A DNA stretch of 64,000 bases, from the NCBI RefSeq assembly GCF_002850255.1, contig NZ_CP022522.1:1349001-1413000 (forward strand), given 5' to 3'. The translations under genes and the position numbers were made by a program. The notes under the pieces were generated by a model, which made no database searches, was not told the DNA's origin, and saw only the letters and a list, made by a program, of their open reading frames with translations. Of this stretch, positions 1 to 8,094 are shown in pieces. Position 1 is the stretch's first letter. Every line of letters starts with the position of its first letter. Source of the DNA: Pseudoalteromonas sp. NC201. GTDB lineage: Bacteria; Pseudomonadota; Gammaproteobacteria; Enterobacterales; Alteromonadaceae.

Positions 1-584
1 GTTTCAAAGCCAATTGTCTTATCGCTATGCTGTTGTAAAAATGCCGTCATGGAATGAAACGGAACTTCTACCTCTTGATTGGCAAGCGGGAGTTCTCGCC
101 AGCTAAACGCATTGGCGTTCGCGGCCGCATTCGCACTTAATACCGGAGTGATATTGTGCGCTAATAACACCATAGTGCTCACAATGATATCGCAGGGCGT
201 GCTGTCTTTGATAAGGCGAACCTGACCGTTGATCTCGCACTCTAGACTACGCTGTATCAGTGCTAGTAAATCGGTCTCGTTGAGAGAGGTGACTTGATCT
301 GCCCAAGTCTCCAAGGGTGTTGCTTGTTTTTGTTGCGTTAAGTTTAACGCTATTTGACGTGTTAGAGTCGCCAAAGTTACAGTGCTCAATTCGCCCAAGT
401 CTTTTAATTGGAACGCTTTTTTACATGCAGCAGATAACTGCATAAGGTCGACCGAGTCGAGAAACAGTGGCGCCTCAATTAAATTGGCGTCGTCACTTAG
501 TACGTCTAGTTGTTCTTTATCTACTTCTAACTCAGCTTCAATCAGTTGCATGAGTGTTGAACGAATGGCACTGTATGTTTGCAT
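1..584 (-). CDS. Partial protein with acyl-carrier-like N-terminus (secondary metabolite cluster)
   Basis: An open frame runs leftward from an ATG at 584 off the window edge with no stop, giving at least 194 residues. Residues ~25-75 resemble an acyl carrier domain: an acidic stretch, then LFLDSVDLMQL, where the Ser of the DSVD motif would carry the phosphopantetheine arm. The later part (ending HSDKTIGFET) matches no family I recognise. It lies 34 bp downstream of a free-standing carrier protein and in the same direction as the ammonia-lyase, so the three probably form one operon. A role in aryl-polyene or fatty-acyl starter assembly is inferred from context. The reading frame was translated codon by codon and contains no stop. 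Confidence 0.7.
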   Translation of the reverse strand, partial: MQTYSAIRSTLMQLIEAELEVDKEQLDVLSDDANLIEAPLFLDSVDLMQLSAACKKAFQLKDLGELSTVTLATLTRQIALNLTQQKQATPLETWADQVTSLNETDLLALIQRSLECEINGQVRLIKDSTPCDIIVSTMVLLAHNITPVLSANAAANANAFSWRELPLANQEVEVPFHSMTAFLQQHSDKTIGFE

Positions 585-618
585 GGTGTCCTTCCAAGCG
601 AAAATGGTTACGGTCAGG

Positions 619-912
619 TCAACAAGCTTCAGCTGTTGTTTGTGCTTCAACTTGTTCGTGAACAAAGCTAGCTAAGGTACTGACGTTTTTCATTTTTTCT
701 TGAATGGTTTGTTCTGGGTAATCTTTGAACTTAAGGTTGTATTTTTTCTCGATAGATACCACAAGATCGAGCACCTCGATGCTGTCTAGATCTAGACCGT
801 CACCGATAAGTTGAGCATCATCTTCGATTTCATCAATGCTATCTACCACTTCTAAATTGTCTACAATGATGTCTTGTTTAATAAATTGTGTTATTGATTC
901 TAAGCTACTCAT
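619..912 (-). CDS. Acyl carrier protein
   Basis: A 97-residue acidic protein with the acyl carrier signature GLDLDSIEVLDLV around residue 45. The Ser of LDS is the expected phosphopantetheine attachment site. The start at 912 is chosen because AAGGAT lies just upstream; an ATG 15 codons further out has no such signal. It follows the ammonia-lyase after about 137 bp that contain a strong hairpin, and precedes a second carrier-like protein. Free carrier proteins next to a HAL/TAL-type lyase are typical of aryl-polyene pathways, including the alterochromide cluster of Pseudoalteromonas, where the lyase product primes chain growth. That pathway assignment is inference; the carrier-protein call is strong. 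Confidence 0.85.
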   Translation of the reverse strand: MSSLESITQFIKQDIIVDNLEVVDSIDEIEDDAQLIGDGLDLDSIEVLDLVVSIEKKYNLKFKDYPEQTIQEKMKNVSTLASFVHEQVEAQTTAEAC

Positions 913-984
913 TTTTATATCCTTTTTAGTTTCTCTGGTGTGTAGTTTACGTCTCATTAGCGGTTTTTGAGCAACAACAAGCCC

Positions 985-1012
985 TAGCTGGCTGCAGTGA
1001 AGCTGCCAGCTA
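985..1012 (-). other. Intercistronic hairpin between lyase and carrier protein
   Basis: TAGCTGGC (985-992) pairs with GCCAGCTA (1005-1012). No T-run follows on the minus strand, so this may be an RNA processing or attenuation element within the operon rather than a full terminator. Confidence 0.35.
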
Positions 1013-1049
1013 TAGCGTTATCGTCATCTCAAAAATGACTTAGAGAGGG

Positions 1050-2669
1050 TTACTGCTCATTAAATAGGGCGTTAACCATATTGTTGATTTCGACATCCAT
1101 CGGCCTATCTTCAATGACTGGTTGGAAGTTGCTGCTAATTTCGTCGAAAAACTCGCGAGAAAGTGCGTTGAGTTTCTCTGCTTTTGCATCTTTCCCATCA
1201 ACATAAAATGCCTGGCGGATCGCCATTGCCTGAATAGCAATAACTGGCTTGATAAGATCTGTAATACGACGAAGGTCACGTGCGGCGATGGTGCCCATGC
1301 TGACGATGTCTTGGTTTAGTGCTTCTGTTGTGCGTGAAAATACTGACATAGGGCCTGCATTTTTCAGTGCTTCTGCAACAAGAGAAGAAGAGGTAATTTG
1401 CATTGCTTTGAAACCGTGGTGTACCCAAGCTTTGTCGCCAAGATCTTCACGCGCAACCAAGTTGTTAGAAATTCCACCGTTAAGACGGTCGTCAACCAAA
1501 ATGCCTAATTCACGCTCTAGTAAGGCGCCCATGTTTGCAACGAGTGGCTTGAGGGTATCGCACACCGCTGCAACGTGACCACCGTAGAAGTGACCCGCGT
1601 TGAGGATAAGGTCGTTCTCATCATCAAATAGTGGGTTATCGTTCACAGAGTTGATTTCAGTCGTTAGGATCTGTGATGCCCACATCTCAGCATCAATTAA
1701 TGGACCTAACACCTGCGGAGAGCAGCGAATTGAATAGCTATCTTGTAACCTGAACGTTTCTTGCTTGCCAAACTCAATGTTGTCATCGGTGCGGTTTCTG
1801 CGACCTAAACGCTGATCGACGTTAGTTAAGCGTTCTAGAATTTTCTCTGCGCAGATCTGCTGTCCGCGGTGTGGTTTGAGTTCGTGTACGCGTTTATGGA
1901 ATGGCGATGCACGACCTTCGATAAGTTCGACATAAAGCGCGATCAGTTTACAGCTTAAATCAATGCCGCGGCGGATGTCTTTTAGCGCATTCGTGGCGAT
2001 GGCAGACATAACCGAAGTACCATTCATGATAGCTAAACCTTCTTTCGGCTTTAGCTTGTATGGCGCAATGTTTAGCTCTTCTAACACTTCAGCGGTTTCA
2101 CGTAGTTGTCCTTGATAGTACACCTTACGCTTACCACCAAGTGCGGCACCGACATAAGAAAGTGGTGTTAAGTCGCCACTCGCACCCACTGAACCCATAG
2201 AAGGGATAGCTGGGATGATGCGGTTGTTTAGAAAGGTTTCCATTTGCGCCAGCAATTCCCAACTAACGCCCGAAAAGCCTTTGGCATTACAGTTCATGCG
2301 GATCAATAAAGTCGCGGCACAATCAGACTCTGAAAGGTAATCACCAACGCCACAGCCATGATAAGCAATGAGGTTTTGTTGTAATTCTTCAGAGAGAGAA
2401 GTCGAAATACGGTTACTTGCTGAGTTACCAAAACCAGTCGTCACGCCGTATATATCTTCTTGATTTGCTAATTTATTGTCCAGGTATTGACGGTTTTGCT
2501 CGATTCTAGCTTTTAGTGCCAATTCGTCCAATTTTACTTTGGATAAGGGCTGAGCTGCGTAATCTTGCACTGACTCCAGAGAAAGTGATTGATCTTGCGA
2601 GATGAAAACAATACTACCGAGCTTTTTCTCGACCTGAATTGCTTCCTTTTCTGTGTTGTACTGGTTCAT
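1050..2669 (-). CDS. Aromatic amino acid ammonia-lyase (HAL/TAL family)
   Basis: A 539-residue lyase of the histidine/tyrosine/phenylalanine ammonia-lyase superfamily, which eliminates ammonia from an aromatic amino acid to give an acrylate. The MIO-forming triad Ala-Ser-Gly is at residues ~163-165 (GSVGASGDLTPLSY), and the catalytic Tyr is in YGVTTGFG at ~74. The substrate-selectivity region reads YHGCG (~103-107), which differs from the usual HAL motif and suggests tyrosine or a related aromatic substrate. The start at 2669 is preceded by AGGAAAG; an upstream in-frame extension looks spurious. No histidine-utilisation genes are adjacent. The neighbours are carrier proteins, so I infer a pathway enzyme making a coumaroyl-type starter, as AltA does in alterochromide synthesis. 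Gene identity as altA is not proven. Confidence 0.85.
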   Translation of the reverse strand: MNQYNTEKEAIQVEKKLGSIVFISQDQSLSLESVQDYAAQPLSKVKLDELALKARIEQNRQYLDNKLANQEDIYGVTTGFGNSASNRISTSLSEELQQNLIAYHGCGVGDYLSESDCAATLLIRMNCNAKGFSGVSWELLAQMETFLNNRIIPAIPSMGSVGASGDLTPLSYVGAALGGKRKVYYQGQLRETAEVLEELNIAPYKLKPKEGLAIMNGTSVMSAIATNALKDIRRGIDLSCKLIALYVELIEGRASPFHKRVHELKPHRGQQICAEKILERLTNVDQRLGRRNRTDDNIEFGKQETFRLQDSYSIRCSPQVLGPLIDAEMWASQILTTEINSVNDNPLFDDENDLILNAGHFYGGHVAAVCDTLKPLVANMGALLERELGILVDDRLNGGISNNLVAREDLGDKAWVHHGFKAMQITSSSLVAEALKNAGPMSVFSRTTEALNQDIVSMGTIAARDLRRITDLIKPVIAIQAMAIRQAFYVDGKDAKAEKLNALSREFFDEISSNFQPVIEDRPMDVEINNMVNALFNEQ

Positions 2670-3275
2670 GACTTTCCTACTCTGACTAAAATAATGAATC
2701 CGATTGTGATTTTCACAATGCTTATATTTTTGTATGGCGGGAAATTGTTTAGAAAACCCAATCATACTTGTTAGAGGCGAGTACTACTTAACCAACGTCC
2801 CGTGTGTGCCAATCCGCTAACTTGGTCGGCTTTGTCGCGATACTATTGTCGCTATCTTTGTTACAAGATTATTTTATTTGTAAATAAAAAATATTAAATG
2901 TGATTTTTTGATTGTTGTGTTTTAAGAACGGCGGCTAGGTTAAGCCCGAGTTTTCAGGGTGTCAACACGAAAAATTTGACATTTTAATGTTAATTAAATC
3001 CAACGTTAACATAATTGAAATGTTATAAAATGATTGCAATATGGAGTTGTTAATAGCTATTTTTTATCTCTATGAGATATAAAGAATTAATTGATTTTTA
3101 AAGCTAAAACTCTATTTTTATTGCGCGTGGAAAGTTTAATAAAACTGACTTATGACAAATGTCACTATTTTGTATGGTCGGATCTGAAAATGAATAGAAT
3201 TGACTTATTTCGGCAGAAAGTTGAATTTTTTGTGAATAAAAAATGCGTTATAAATATAAATCTAGACGGCTAACC
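2670..3275. promoter_or_regulatory. AT-rich intergenic region upstream of the lyase operon
   Basis: About 600 bp without a convincing gene. The part from about 2860 to 3270 is very AT-rich, with runs such as TTATTTGTAAATAAAAAATA. It must contain the promoter of the leftward biosynthetic operon. Open frames here of about 60 codons lack a ribosome site and any recognisable protein character. Confidence 0.5.
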
Positions 3276-3276
3276 G

Positions 3277-3306
3277 TTGAGGTTGCCGGAATATCGGCAG
3301 CCTCAA
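3277..3306. terminator. Hairpin, probable transcription end of the lipoprotein gene
   Basis: TTGAGG-T-TGCCG pairs with CGGCA-G-CCTCAA across a short loop. It sits 14 bp beyond the stop of the leftward lipoprotein gene. There is no clear T-run after the stem on either strand, so efficiency is uncertain. Confidence 0.45.
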
Positions 3307-3319
3307 AAACACTAATTAG

Positions 3320-3979
3320 TTAGTATTCTAAAACGGTGCTCATTAATCCAGTTTCACCGACGACGAGTAAGTAAGAGCGGTCTAGTGATGCATTGCAAAG
3401 ACTTATAACCTCATCACCCATCATAATATCTTGATTACAGTCATCCACTTGATACCAGCTACTGACTTCTCCTTTATCAAATTCAACGTCTGAACCGTTA
3501 ATATTTAATGTCATTGTTTTGGAAGCTAATACTCGTACGGTAAATTTATTATCGTGATCATCTTTAGACTTTCTAACCACCTTTATATCTAAGGTATCGT
3601 TGCTATCCTGCATTACAACAAAGTGATAATCTCGGTCATTACTTACCTTAATTTTTTCTTGTTCTATCATGCCAAGCTTGTTGACTGACTCAGCATAAAA
3701 ACTGATTTCACGGTTGGTGTTATGTTCGTGTGTTATGCGTACGGGTTCTGAACCGGAAGCTAGTACTTTGACGCGATATTTATCGTCAGCGACATTTCGT
3801 TCATCACCGTCTAGCTCAGTGTTAGCAAGGTGAAATGCAATTTCATAATCGGTGGCATTAACCAAGTTATATTGGTTTTTATAGATGTCAGAACCGAAGT
3901 TGGCGGTCTCGATATCTTCAGACGAACATGCTACTGCTAATAGGGATAGGGTGGCTGCAGTTAGGATACGAAAGTTCAT
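3320..3979 (-). CDS. Hypothetical lipoprotein
   Basis: A 219-residue protein with a lipoprotein signal peptide: MNFRILTAATLSLLAVAC, lipobox LAVAC, acylated Cys18. The mature part is acidic and rich in beta-strand-like stretches, with two similar segments (VKVLASGSEPVRITHEHN and VRVLASKTMTLNINGSD) that suggest a repeated beta-sandwich domain. Two cysteines near the C-terminus (DDCNQD, SLCNAS) could form a disulphide. The start has a GGAGATC element just upstream. It is a single transcription unit with a hairpin after it. I do not recognise the family and assign no function beyond the cell envelope. Confidence 0.65.
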   Translation of the reverse strand: MNFRILTAATLSLLAVACSSEDIETANFGSDIYKNQYNLVNATDYEIAFHLANTELDGDERNVADDKYRVKVLASGSEPVRITHEHNTNREISFYAESVNKLGMIEQEKIKVSNDRDYHFVVMQDSNDTLDIKVVRKSKDDHDNKFTVRVLASKTMTLNINGSDVEFDKGEVSSWYQVDDCNQDIMMGDEVISLCNASLDRSYLLVVGETGLMSTVLEY

Positions 3980-4259
3980 AGTTGATCTCCTTTATCAATA
4001 TTTTGAACATAGGTCGTTATTCAAGCGATTTCGGAGCAAGAGTATAGGATGGAAAAATGAAAGGTTACTTAATGATGTTTATAAGATGTTAAAAAATGTA
4101 GAGTGTAAGGCTTTGTTACAAAATAAGGTACGTAATATATGTCATTTTACTTTCTAACTAGGTGATAAATATTGGCTTTTGTAATAAGTTAAGTTTTATG
4201 ACAACTACATTTTTAAACATAAATATAAATCCCTATTTGGATTTATAGTGTAGAGCAAG

Positions 4260-4853
4260 ATGATAACGATAAAATCTCTAAGTAAAAGCTTCTCCAAAGA
4301 GGTACTGTTTGACAATTACTCACAAGAGTTTGAGCATAATAGAATTTGTTTAGCGGCGCCGAATGGCGTAGGGAAAACCACCTTACTGTGCATGATTGCT
4401 GGGCTTGATGATGCGTTCAATGGCGACATTCTATTACAAGACAAGAAAATCGATAAACGCCAAACACTTGTTGCACTTGCGTCAGACAACATTCCATTTC
4501 CTGCTTTTTTGCGTGCAAAAGAGTTATTAACTCTCACATCAACCGCATGGCAATGTGATTTTCCTTCGCAGCTTGTAAACGACTTTCAGTTTGAAACCTT
4601 TTTAATGACGCGTTACGCGGATCTCTCCTCTGGTAACAAAAAGAAGCTTCAGCTTATTAATGCCTTGATGCGTAATACCCCTTATTTATTGCTCGATGAG
4701 CCTACTGCAGCTTTGGACGCGGCAGGCTGCGAATATATCGTTGAGCTCGCGCAAAACTACGCTGGCATGGTGCTGATGACAAGTCATGAGCCTGAACCTT
4801 TTTTACAAGTTGGATTTCACTCTGTTCCCTTAGCACCAAAACAGGGTAGTTAA
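4260..4853 (+). CDS. ABC transporter ATP-binding protein
   Basis: A compact 197-residue ATPase with Walker A APNGVGKTTL (~residues 35-44), a slightly divergent signature LSSGNKKKLQ, Walker B YLLLDEPTAALD and switch histidine in TSHEP. The length fits a single nucleotide-binding domain with a shortened C-terminus. It is followed after one base by a polytopic membrane protein, so the two form an ABC transporter operon. The pair is closest in style to small exporters with separate ATPase and permease chains. The substrate is unknown. The nearby biosynthetic cluster is oriented the other way and separated by a lipoprotein gene, so a link to product export is only a possibility. Confidence 0.85.
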   Translation: MITIKSLSKSFSKEVLFDNYSQEFEHNRICLAAPNGVGKTTLLCMIAGLDDAFNGDILLQDKKIDKRQTLVALASDNIPFPAFLRAKELLTLTSTAWQCDFPSQLVNDFQFETFLMTRYADLSSGNKKKLQLINALMRNTPYLLLDEPTAALDAAGCEYIVELAQNYAGMVLMTSHEPEPFLQVGFHSVPLAPKQGS

Positions 4854-4854
4854 T

Positions 4855-5928
4855 ATGCTTTATTACTATCGTTACAGAAAAGCATCACTTTCCTTATCGC
4901 TGCAAGCTATAGGCCAGCAACTTCAGCAATTTGGCTTGATGATAGCTGCATTGTTTCAAGTTTATCTGCTAGGTTTTATCGCAATACTATTTATGGGTAT
5001 AGGTAAAATTGTAGAAAGTGATAATCCCGTTGCACAGGTACAAATTGCGTGGGGATTACTTGCGGCGCAAAGCTTTATTCTATTTGTGTTTCGAGATGCG
5101 GTTTTGGACAAAGCGCACCGAAGTTACCACCACACGATCCTGCATCGTACCATCCATCAAAAAGTGGCGGATGGATTGTCCGTACTGGTTGTTCACCCCT
5201 TATTATTGATGACGCTAATTCTTTGCTACTCGATTGGAATTGAGAAAATCACACAAGCATGGCATTTACTGTTTTTTGCGGTGACGCAATTCTTCGTTGC
5301 TCTTTGTTTTATTTATCGTCCTTTGGGGACCAGTATTGGATTATTGATAACAGCTATTATCAGTTTTGCTGTTGTCGAAATTACTTGGTATTTGATTGCT
5401 GTAAACCTAATAGTGTTTGGCTGTGCTGCTTTGCTACCGCGTAAAGTGACGTTATCGGTAATGGTTAAAGGGTTAACGACATTTTGGCTGAGCTTTGCTT
5501 ACAACCACTATTTTGTGTTGCTTTGGCGCATTGTGATGAGTGTGTTGGTGCTATGGTTTGGCGCGATCTTAAGCGCAGAGCGCCCCGATCTGATGGCAAA
5601 TTACGTTCCAGGTCTGGTGACGTTAAATCTATTATGGTGGTCGAGCCTTGCCATTGATCTCAAACCTGAAGTCTACGACCGCACTGCATATTGGTTGAGT
5701 ATAGATAAGCTGCAATCGGCAAAGCAGAGCATCTGGATTATTGTGCTGACGGCTGCCGTCTGTTTTTCAGTGCCTGTCTATATGTTATTAGGACTGAGTG
5801 CAGTGAGCCTGTTACCCTATGCCTTTCTACCACTTTTAGTGTTAAGTGCATTAAAAAGTCCACAGCTTTTAGCTATGACTTGGCTCAGCACCTTAGTGCT
5901 GAGCTATACCGCGTATGTGCTTTTGTAA
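4855..5928 (+). CDS. Polytopic inner-membrane protein, partner of the ABC ATPase
   Basis: A 357-residue, very hydrophobic protein with roughly eight to ten membrane segments, e.g. LIAALFQVYLLGFIAILFMG near the N-terminus and VYMLLGLSAVSLLPYAFLPL near the C-terminus. It starts one base after the ATPase stop, so translation is probably coupled and it is the likely permease. No known permease motif is obvious. The gene ends 10 bp before the convergent end of the regulator gene, leaving almost no room for a separate terminator. Function beyond membrane transport is not assigned. Confidence 0.7.
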   Translation: MLYYYRYRKASLSLSLQAIGQQLQQFGLMIAALFQVYLLGFIAILFMGIGKIVESDNPVAQVQIAWGLLAAQSFILFVFRDAVLDKAHRSYHHTILHRTIHQKVADGLSVLVVHPLLLMTLILCYSIGIEKITQAWHLLFFAVTQFFVALCFIYRPLGTSIGLLITAIISFAVVEITWYLIAVNLIVFGCAALLPRKVTLSVMVKGLTTFWLSFAYNHYFVLLWRIVMSVLVLWFGAILSAERPDLMANYVPGLVTLNLLWWSSLAIDLKPEVYDRTAYWLSIDKLQSAKQSIWIIVLTAAVCFSVPVYMLLGLSAVSLLPYAFLPLLVLSALKSPQLLAMTWLSTLVLSYTAYVLL

Positions 5929-5937
5929 TGATAATCG

Positions 5938-7905
5938 TTAGTTAGCAGCTTCAGATAGGCGAGTCAGTTTCTTGATATCGCCTTCTACACTTTCCATTTT
6001 TGCTATGAGTAGATCCCCAAGCGCGTCGATATCGTAGTGCCAAATCAAGTGGCCGACTTTTTTAAGCGTAGGGTTTTGCTCTGGCATCAAGGTGAGTTGC
6101 CAAATGTAGTCCCTTTTTGACCAAGCGGATTGCCAATAGATGTCGTTGCCGCGAATTCTTAAGTTACTAAATTGATTGGTTTGTTTTTGACTTAACGCAT
6201 ATTTATTTAACGCTTCTGAGTCGCTTTCGAAGAGCGTCTCGTACTCAAGCAGTAGGTTTTGTTGTAGCACAAACCAGGTTTGTCTTTCGGGGTGATAAAA
6301 GACAAAGTCAGCTGTACTATCATGACTGCTGATAAGCGCCCCAGACAAGCTGTATTGGTTTAATGTTTCGCCGTCATAAGCCCATAGTGTTTGCTCATCT
6401 ATCCAGCCCATGCTTTTGACGGGCAGACTCAGCTGTGAATTGAACTGGGTGAGTGGGCGTTTTCGGTCGTATATCACTAAATCGTTATCACGGTTTGAGG
6501 CCAAATAGCTCAGCTCTGGACTCCATACTAAAAAACCAACGTATTCATGCCCCTGATGAAAGGAAAGCTGATTGATTTTATCATCGTGATATAGATACAC
6601 CTCGCATACGCCGCTGCGCCTCGACATAAACGCCGTTTCCCCCAAGCTGTTGGTCAGTGGTAGATAGTCGATGCTTGAGCTTGAAAATAAGGGGAGATCA
6701 TCTCGGTCTTTGATATTAACTTGAAAACTCTCCAATGCCGCGAATATATCGCCGCGATTATCGCTTGAGAAGCTTGTGTATAAGCCAATTTCCGTTTCTT
6801 TGATGGCTTGACTGTCACCGTCTCTAAAGTGTCGCGATAGGCTGCCATATTGGCTCGCAATCACAGCTTGATGATAAACATCAAACGCAACTGAAGTGAC
6901 TGGAGCTGACCACTTTAGATGTACCGTGCCATCGAGCGTTTGTAGTCGTGCTAACCCTTGTTTATCTTGAACTAAATAATAGGTTTTATCTTGCCATGCT
7001 CGAAGGGCCATTTTTAACCGCTCGTTGGCTGCCAAAGCAAGTGGCAGCTTAACCATTTGATGGGACTCAAGCCGGTAAAGGTGTGCTGCTTTGGCATTAT
7101 ATTGGCCGAACGTTAGGATGAGCTCTTTGTCATTTTTCCAAACGGGTTTAGTACCAACTTGGCACGGAAGAATTTGAGAACTGTGGAAAAATTGCCCTGC
7201 GGCAGTCATAACATGAAGTTGACAGCCACTACCTTGATATTGCCAGAATGCCAGCTTATCTGAGTCGGGACTCCAACTTGGAAAGCTGATCCGCGAATCA
7301 AAGCGGTGTTCATTTAATTGATAGCCTTGTTTGTTGGCAATAATAAGGTGGGTAAAATCTTTTACATAGGCGATGAGATCTTTGCTTTGGTGGGCATCAA
7401 CGTCAAATTCAAGGCCAAGCTCATGACTGAGGCTAGAAGTTTCGTAGCGTGATGGTGTTTTTTCAGTCGGTGCTTGATTAAAAAAAGCGATTGCGCCAAA
7501 GCATAGAACCGCCATTGCGACGGCACTGAGTGATAAAATACGGGACTTGGCGATTACGTTGACTGGTTTTGCCGTATGACGAGGTGCTATTTCATGTCTT
7601 TCTAGTGGTGCGATAAAGCGATAGCCCCGCTTTGGGATGGTTTTGATGTAAATCGGGTTTTTAGGGTCGTCCCCGAGCACTTTTCGCAGTTTAGTCAGAA
7701 GCTGATAAAGACTATTAGGTTCGACAACCGCATGTTGCCACAGCTGTTCGGTAAGCCAATATTTCTCTAGCACTTCGTTATGATGCTCAATAAAAAGCGC
7801 GAGTAACCTTGCCATTTGTGGCTCAAGTTTTACGGTTTCTTGGCTTTGCCTATGTGTTAGGCAATCTTGCTGGAGATCAAACTGCCAATGTCCAAAACAA
7901 ACCAT
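5938..7905 (-). CDS. Membrane-anchored winged-helix transcriptional regulator with beta-propeller-like sensor (ToxR/CadC type)
   Basis: About 655 residues. Residues ~1-95 form an OmpR/CadC-type winged helix, ending in IYIKTIPKRGYRFIAPLE, the usual recognition-wing sequence. A single membrane segment follows near residues 120-140 (ILSLSAVAMAVLCFGAIAFF). The long periplasmic part contains TolB/WD-like beta-propeller repeats (FPSWSPDSDKLAFW, LVWSPELSYLASN). The start at 7905 is chosen because AGGAAGTAGAG lies directly upstream; a start 13 codons earlier is possible. The protein would bind DNA from the inner membrane in response to an envelope signal. Its divergent neighbour is an outer-membrane DUF5916 protein, and repeated TTAAG motifs lie between them, so regulation of that gene and of itself is plausible. 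Confidence 0.8.
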   Translation of the reverse strand: MVCFGHWQFDLQQDCLTHRQSQETVKLEPQMARLLALFIEHHNEVLEKYWLTEQLWQHAVVEPNSLYQLLTKLRKVLGDDPKNPIYIKTIPKRGYRFIAPLERHEIAPRHTAKPVNVIAKSRILSLSAVAMAVLCFGAIAFFNQAPTEKTPSRYETSSLSHELGLEFDVDAHQSKDLIAYVKDFTHLIIANKQGYQLNEHRFDSRISFPSWSPDSDKLAFWQYQGSGCQLHVMTAAGQFFHSSQILPCQVGTKPVWKNDKELILTFGQYNAKAAHLYRLESHQMVKLPLALAANERLKMALRAWQDKTYYLVQDKQGLARLQTLDGTVHLKWSAPVTSVAFDVYHQAVIASQYGSLSRHFRDGDSQAIKETEIGLYTSFSSDNRGDIFAALESFQVNIKDRDDLPLFSSSSIDYLPLTNSLGETAFMSRRSGVCEVYLYHDDKINQLSFHQGHEYVGFLVWSPELSYLASNRDNDLVIYDRKRPLTQFNSQLSLPVKSMGWIDEQTLWAYDGETLNQYSLSGALISSHDSTADFVFYHPERQTWFVLQQNLLLEYETLFESDSEALNKYALSQKQTNQFSNLRIRGNDIYWQSAWSKRDYIWQLTLMPEQNPTLKKVGHLIWHYDIDALGDLLIAKMESVEGDIKKLTRLSEAAN

Positions 7906-7981
7906 CTCTACTTCCTGTGCCTGCACGCTGAGTACCAATTTCAATAATTAAAACCAATTGTTCCCATAACGTTAGCGTTTC

Positions 7982-8038
7982 TTAAGATTAAGTCAATGTT
8001 TATAAAGGTTAAGTCAGCTTTCTTCAGAAAAAGTTAAG
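7982..8038. promoter_or_regulatory. Direct-repeat operator candidate between regulator and DUF5916 gene
   Basis: TTAAGTCA occurs at 7988-7995 and again at 8009-8016, 21 bp apart, which is two helical turns. Further TTAAG elements lie at 7982-7986 and 8034-8038. Same-face direct repeats suit a winged-helix regulator of the CadC/OmpR type. The assignment to the adjacent regulator is inference. Confidence 0.45.
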
Positions 8039-8094
8039 AACTTTTTACGGCAAAGTTTGTTGCAATAGCAGGCATAACTCTGAGGAAAGTATGT

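Noticed and set aside
3091..3273. Possible 60-codon gene in the AT-rich region
   Set aside because: No ribosome site, low-complexity codon content, no recognisable features.
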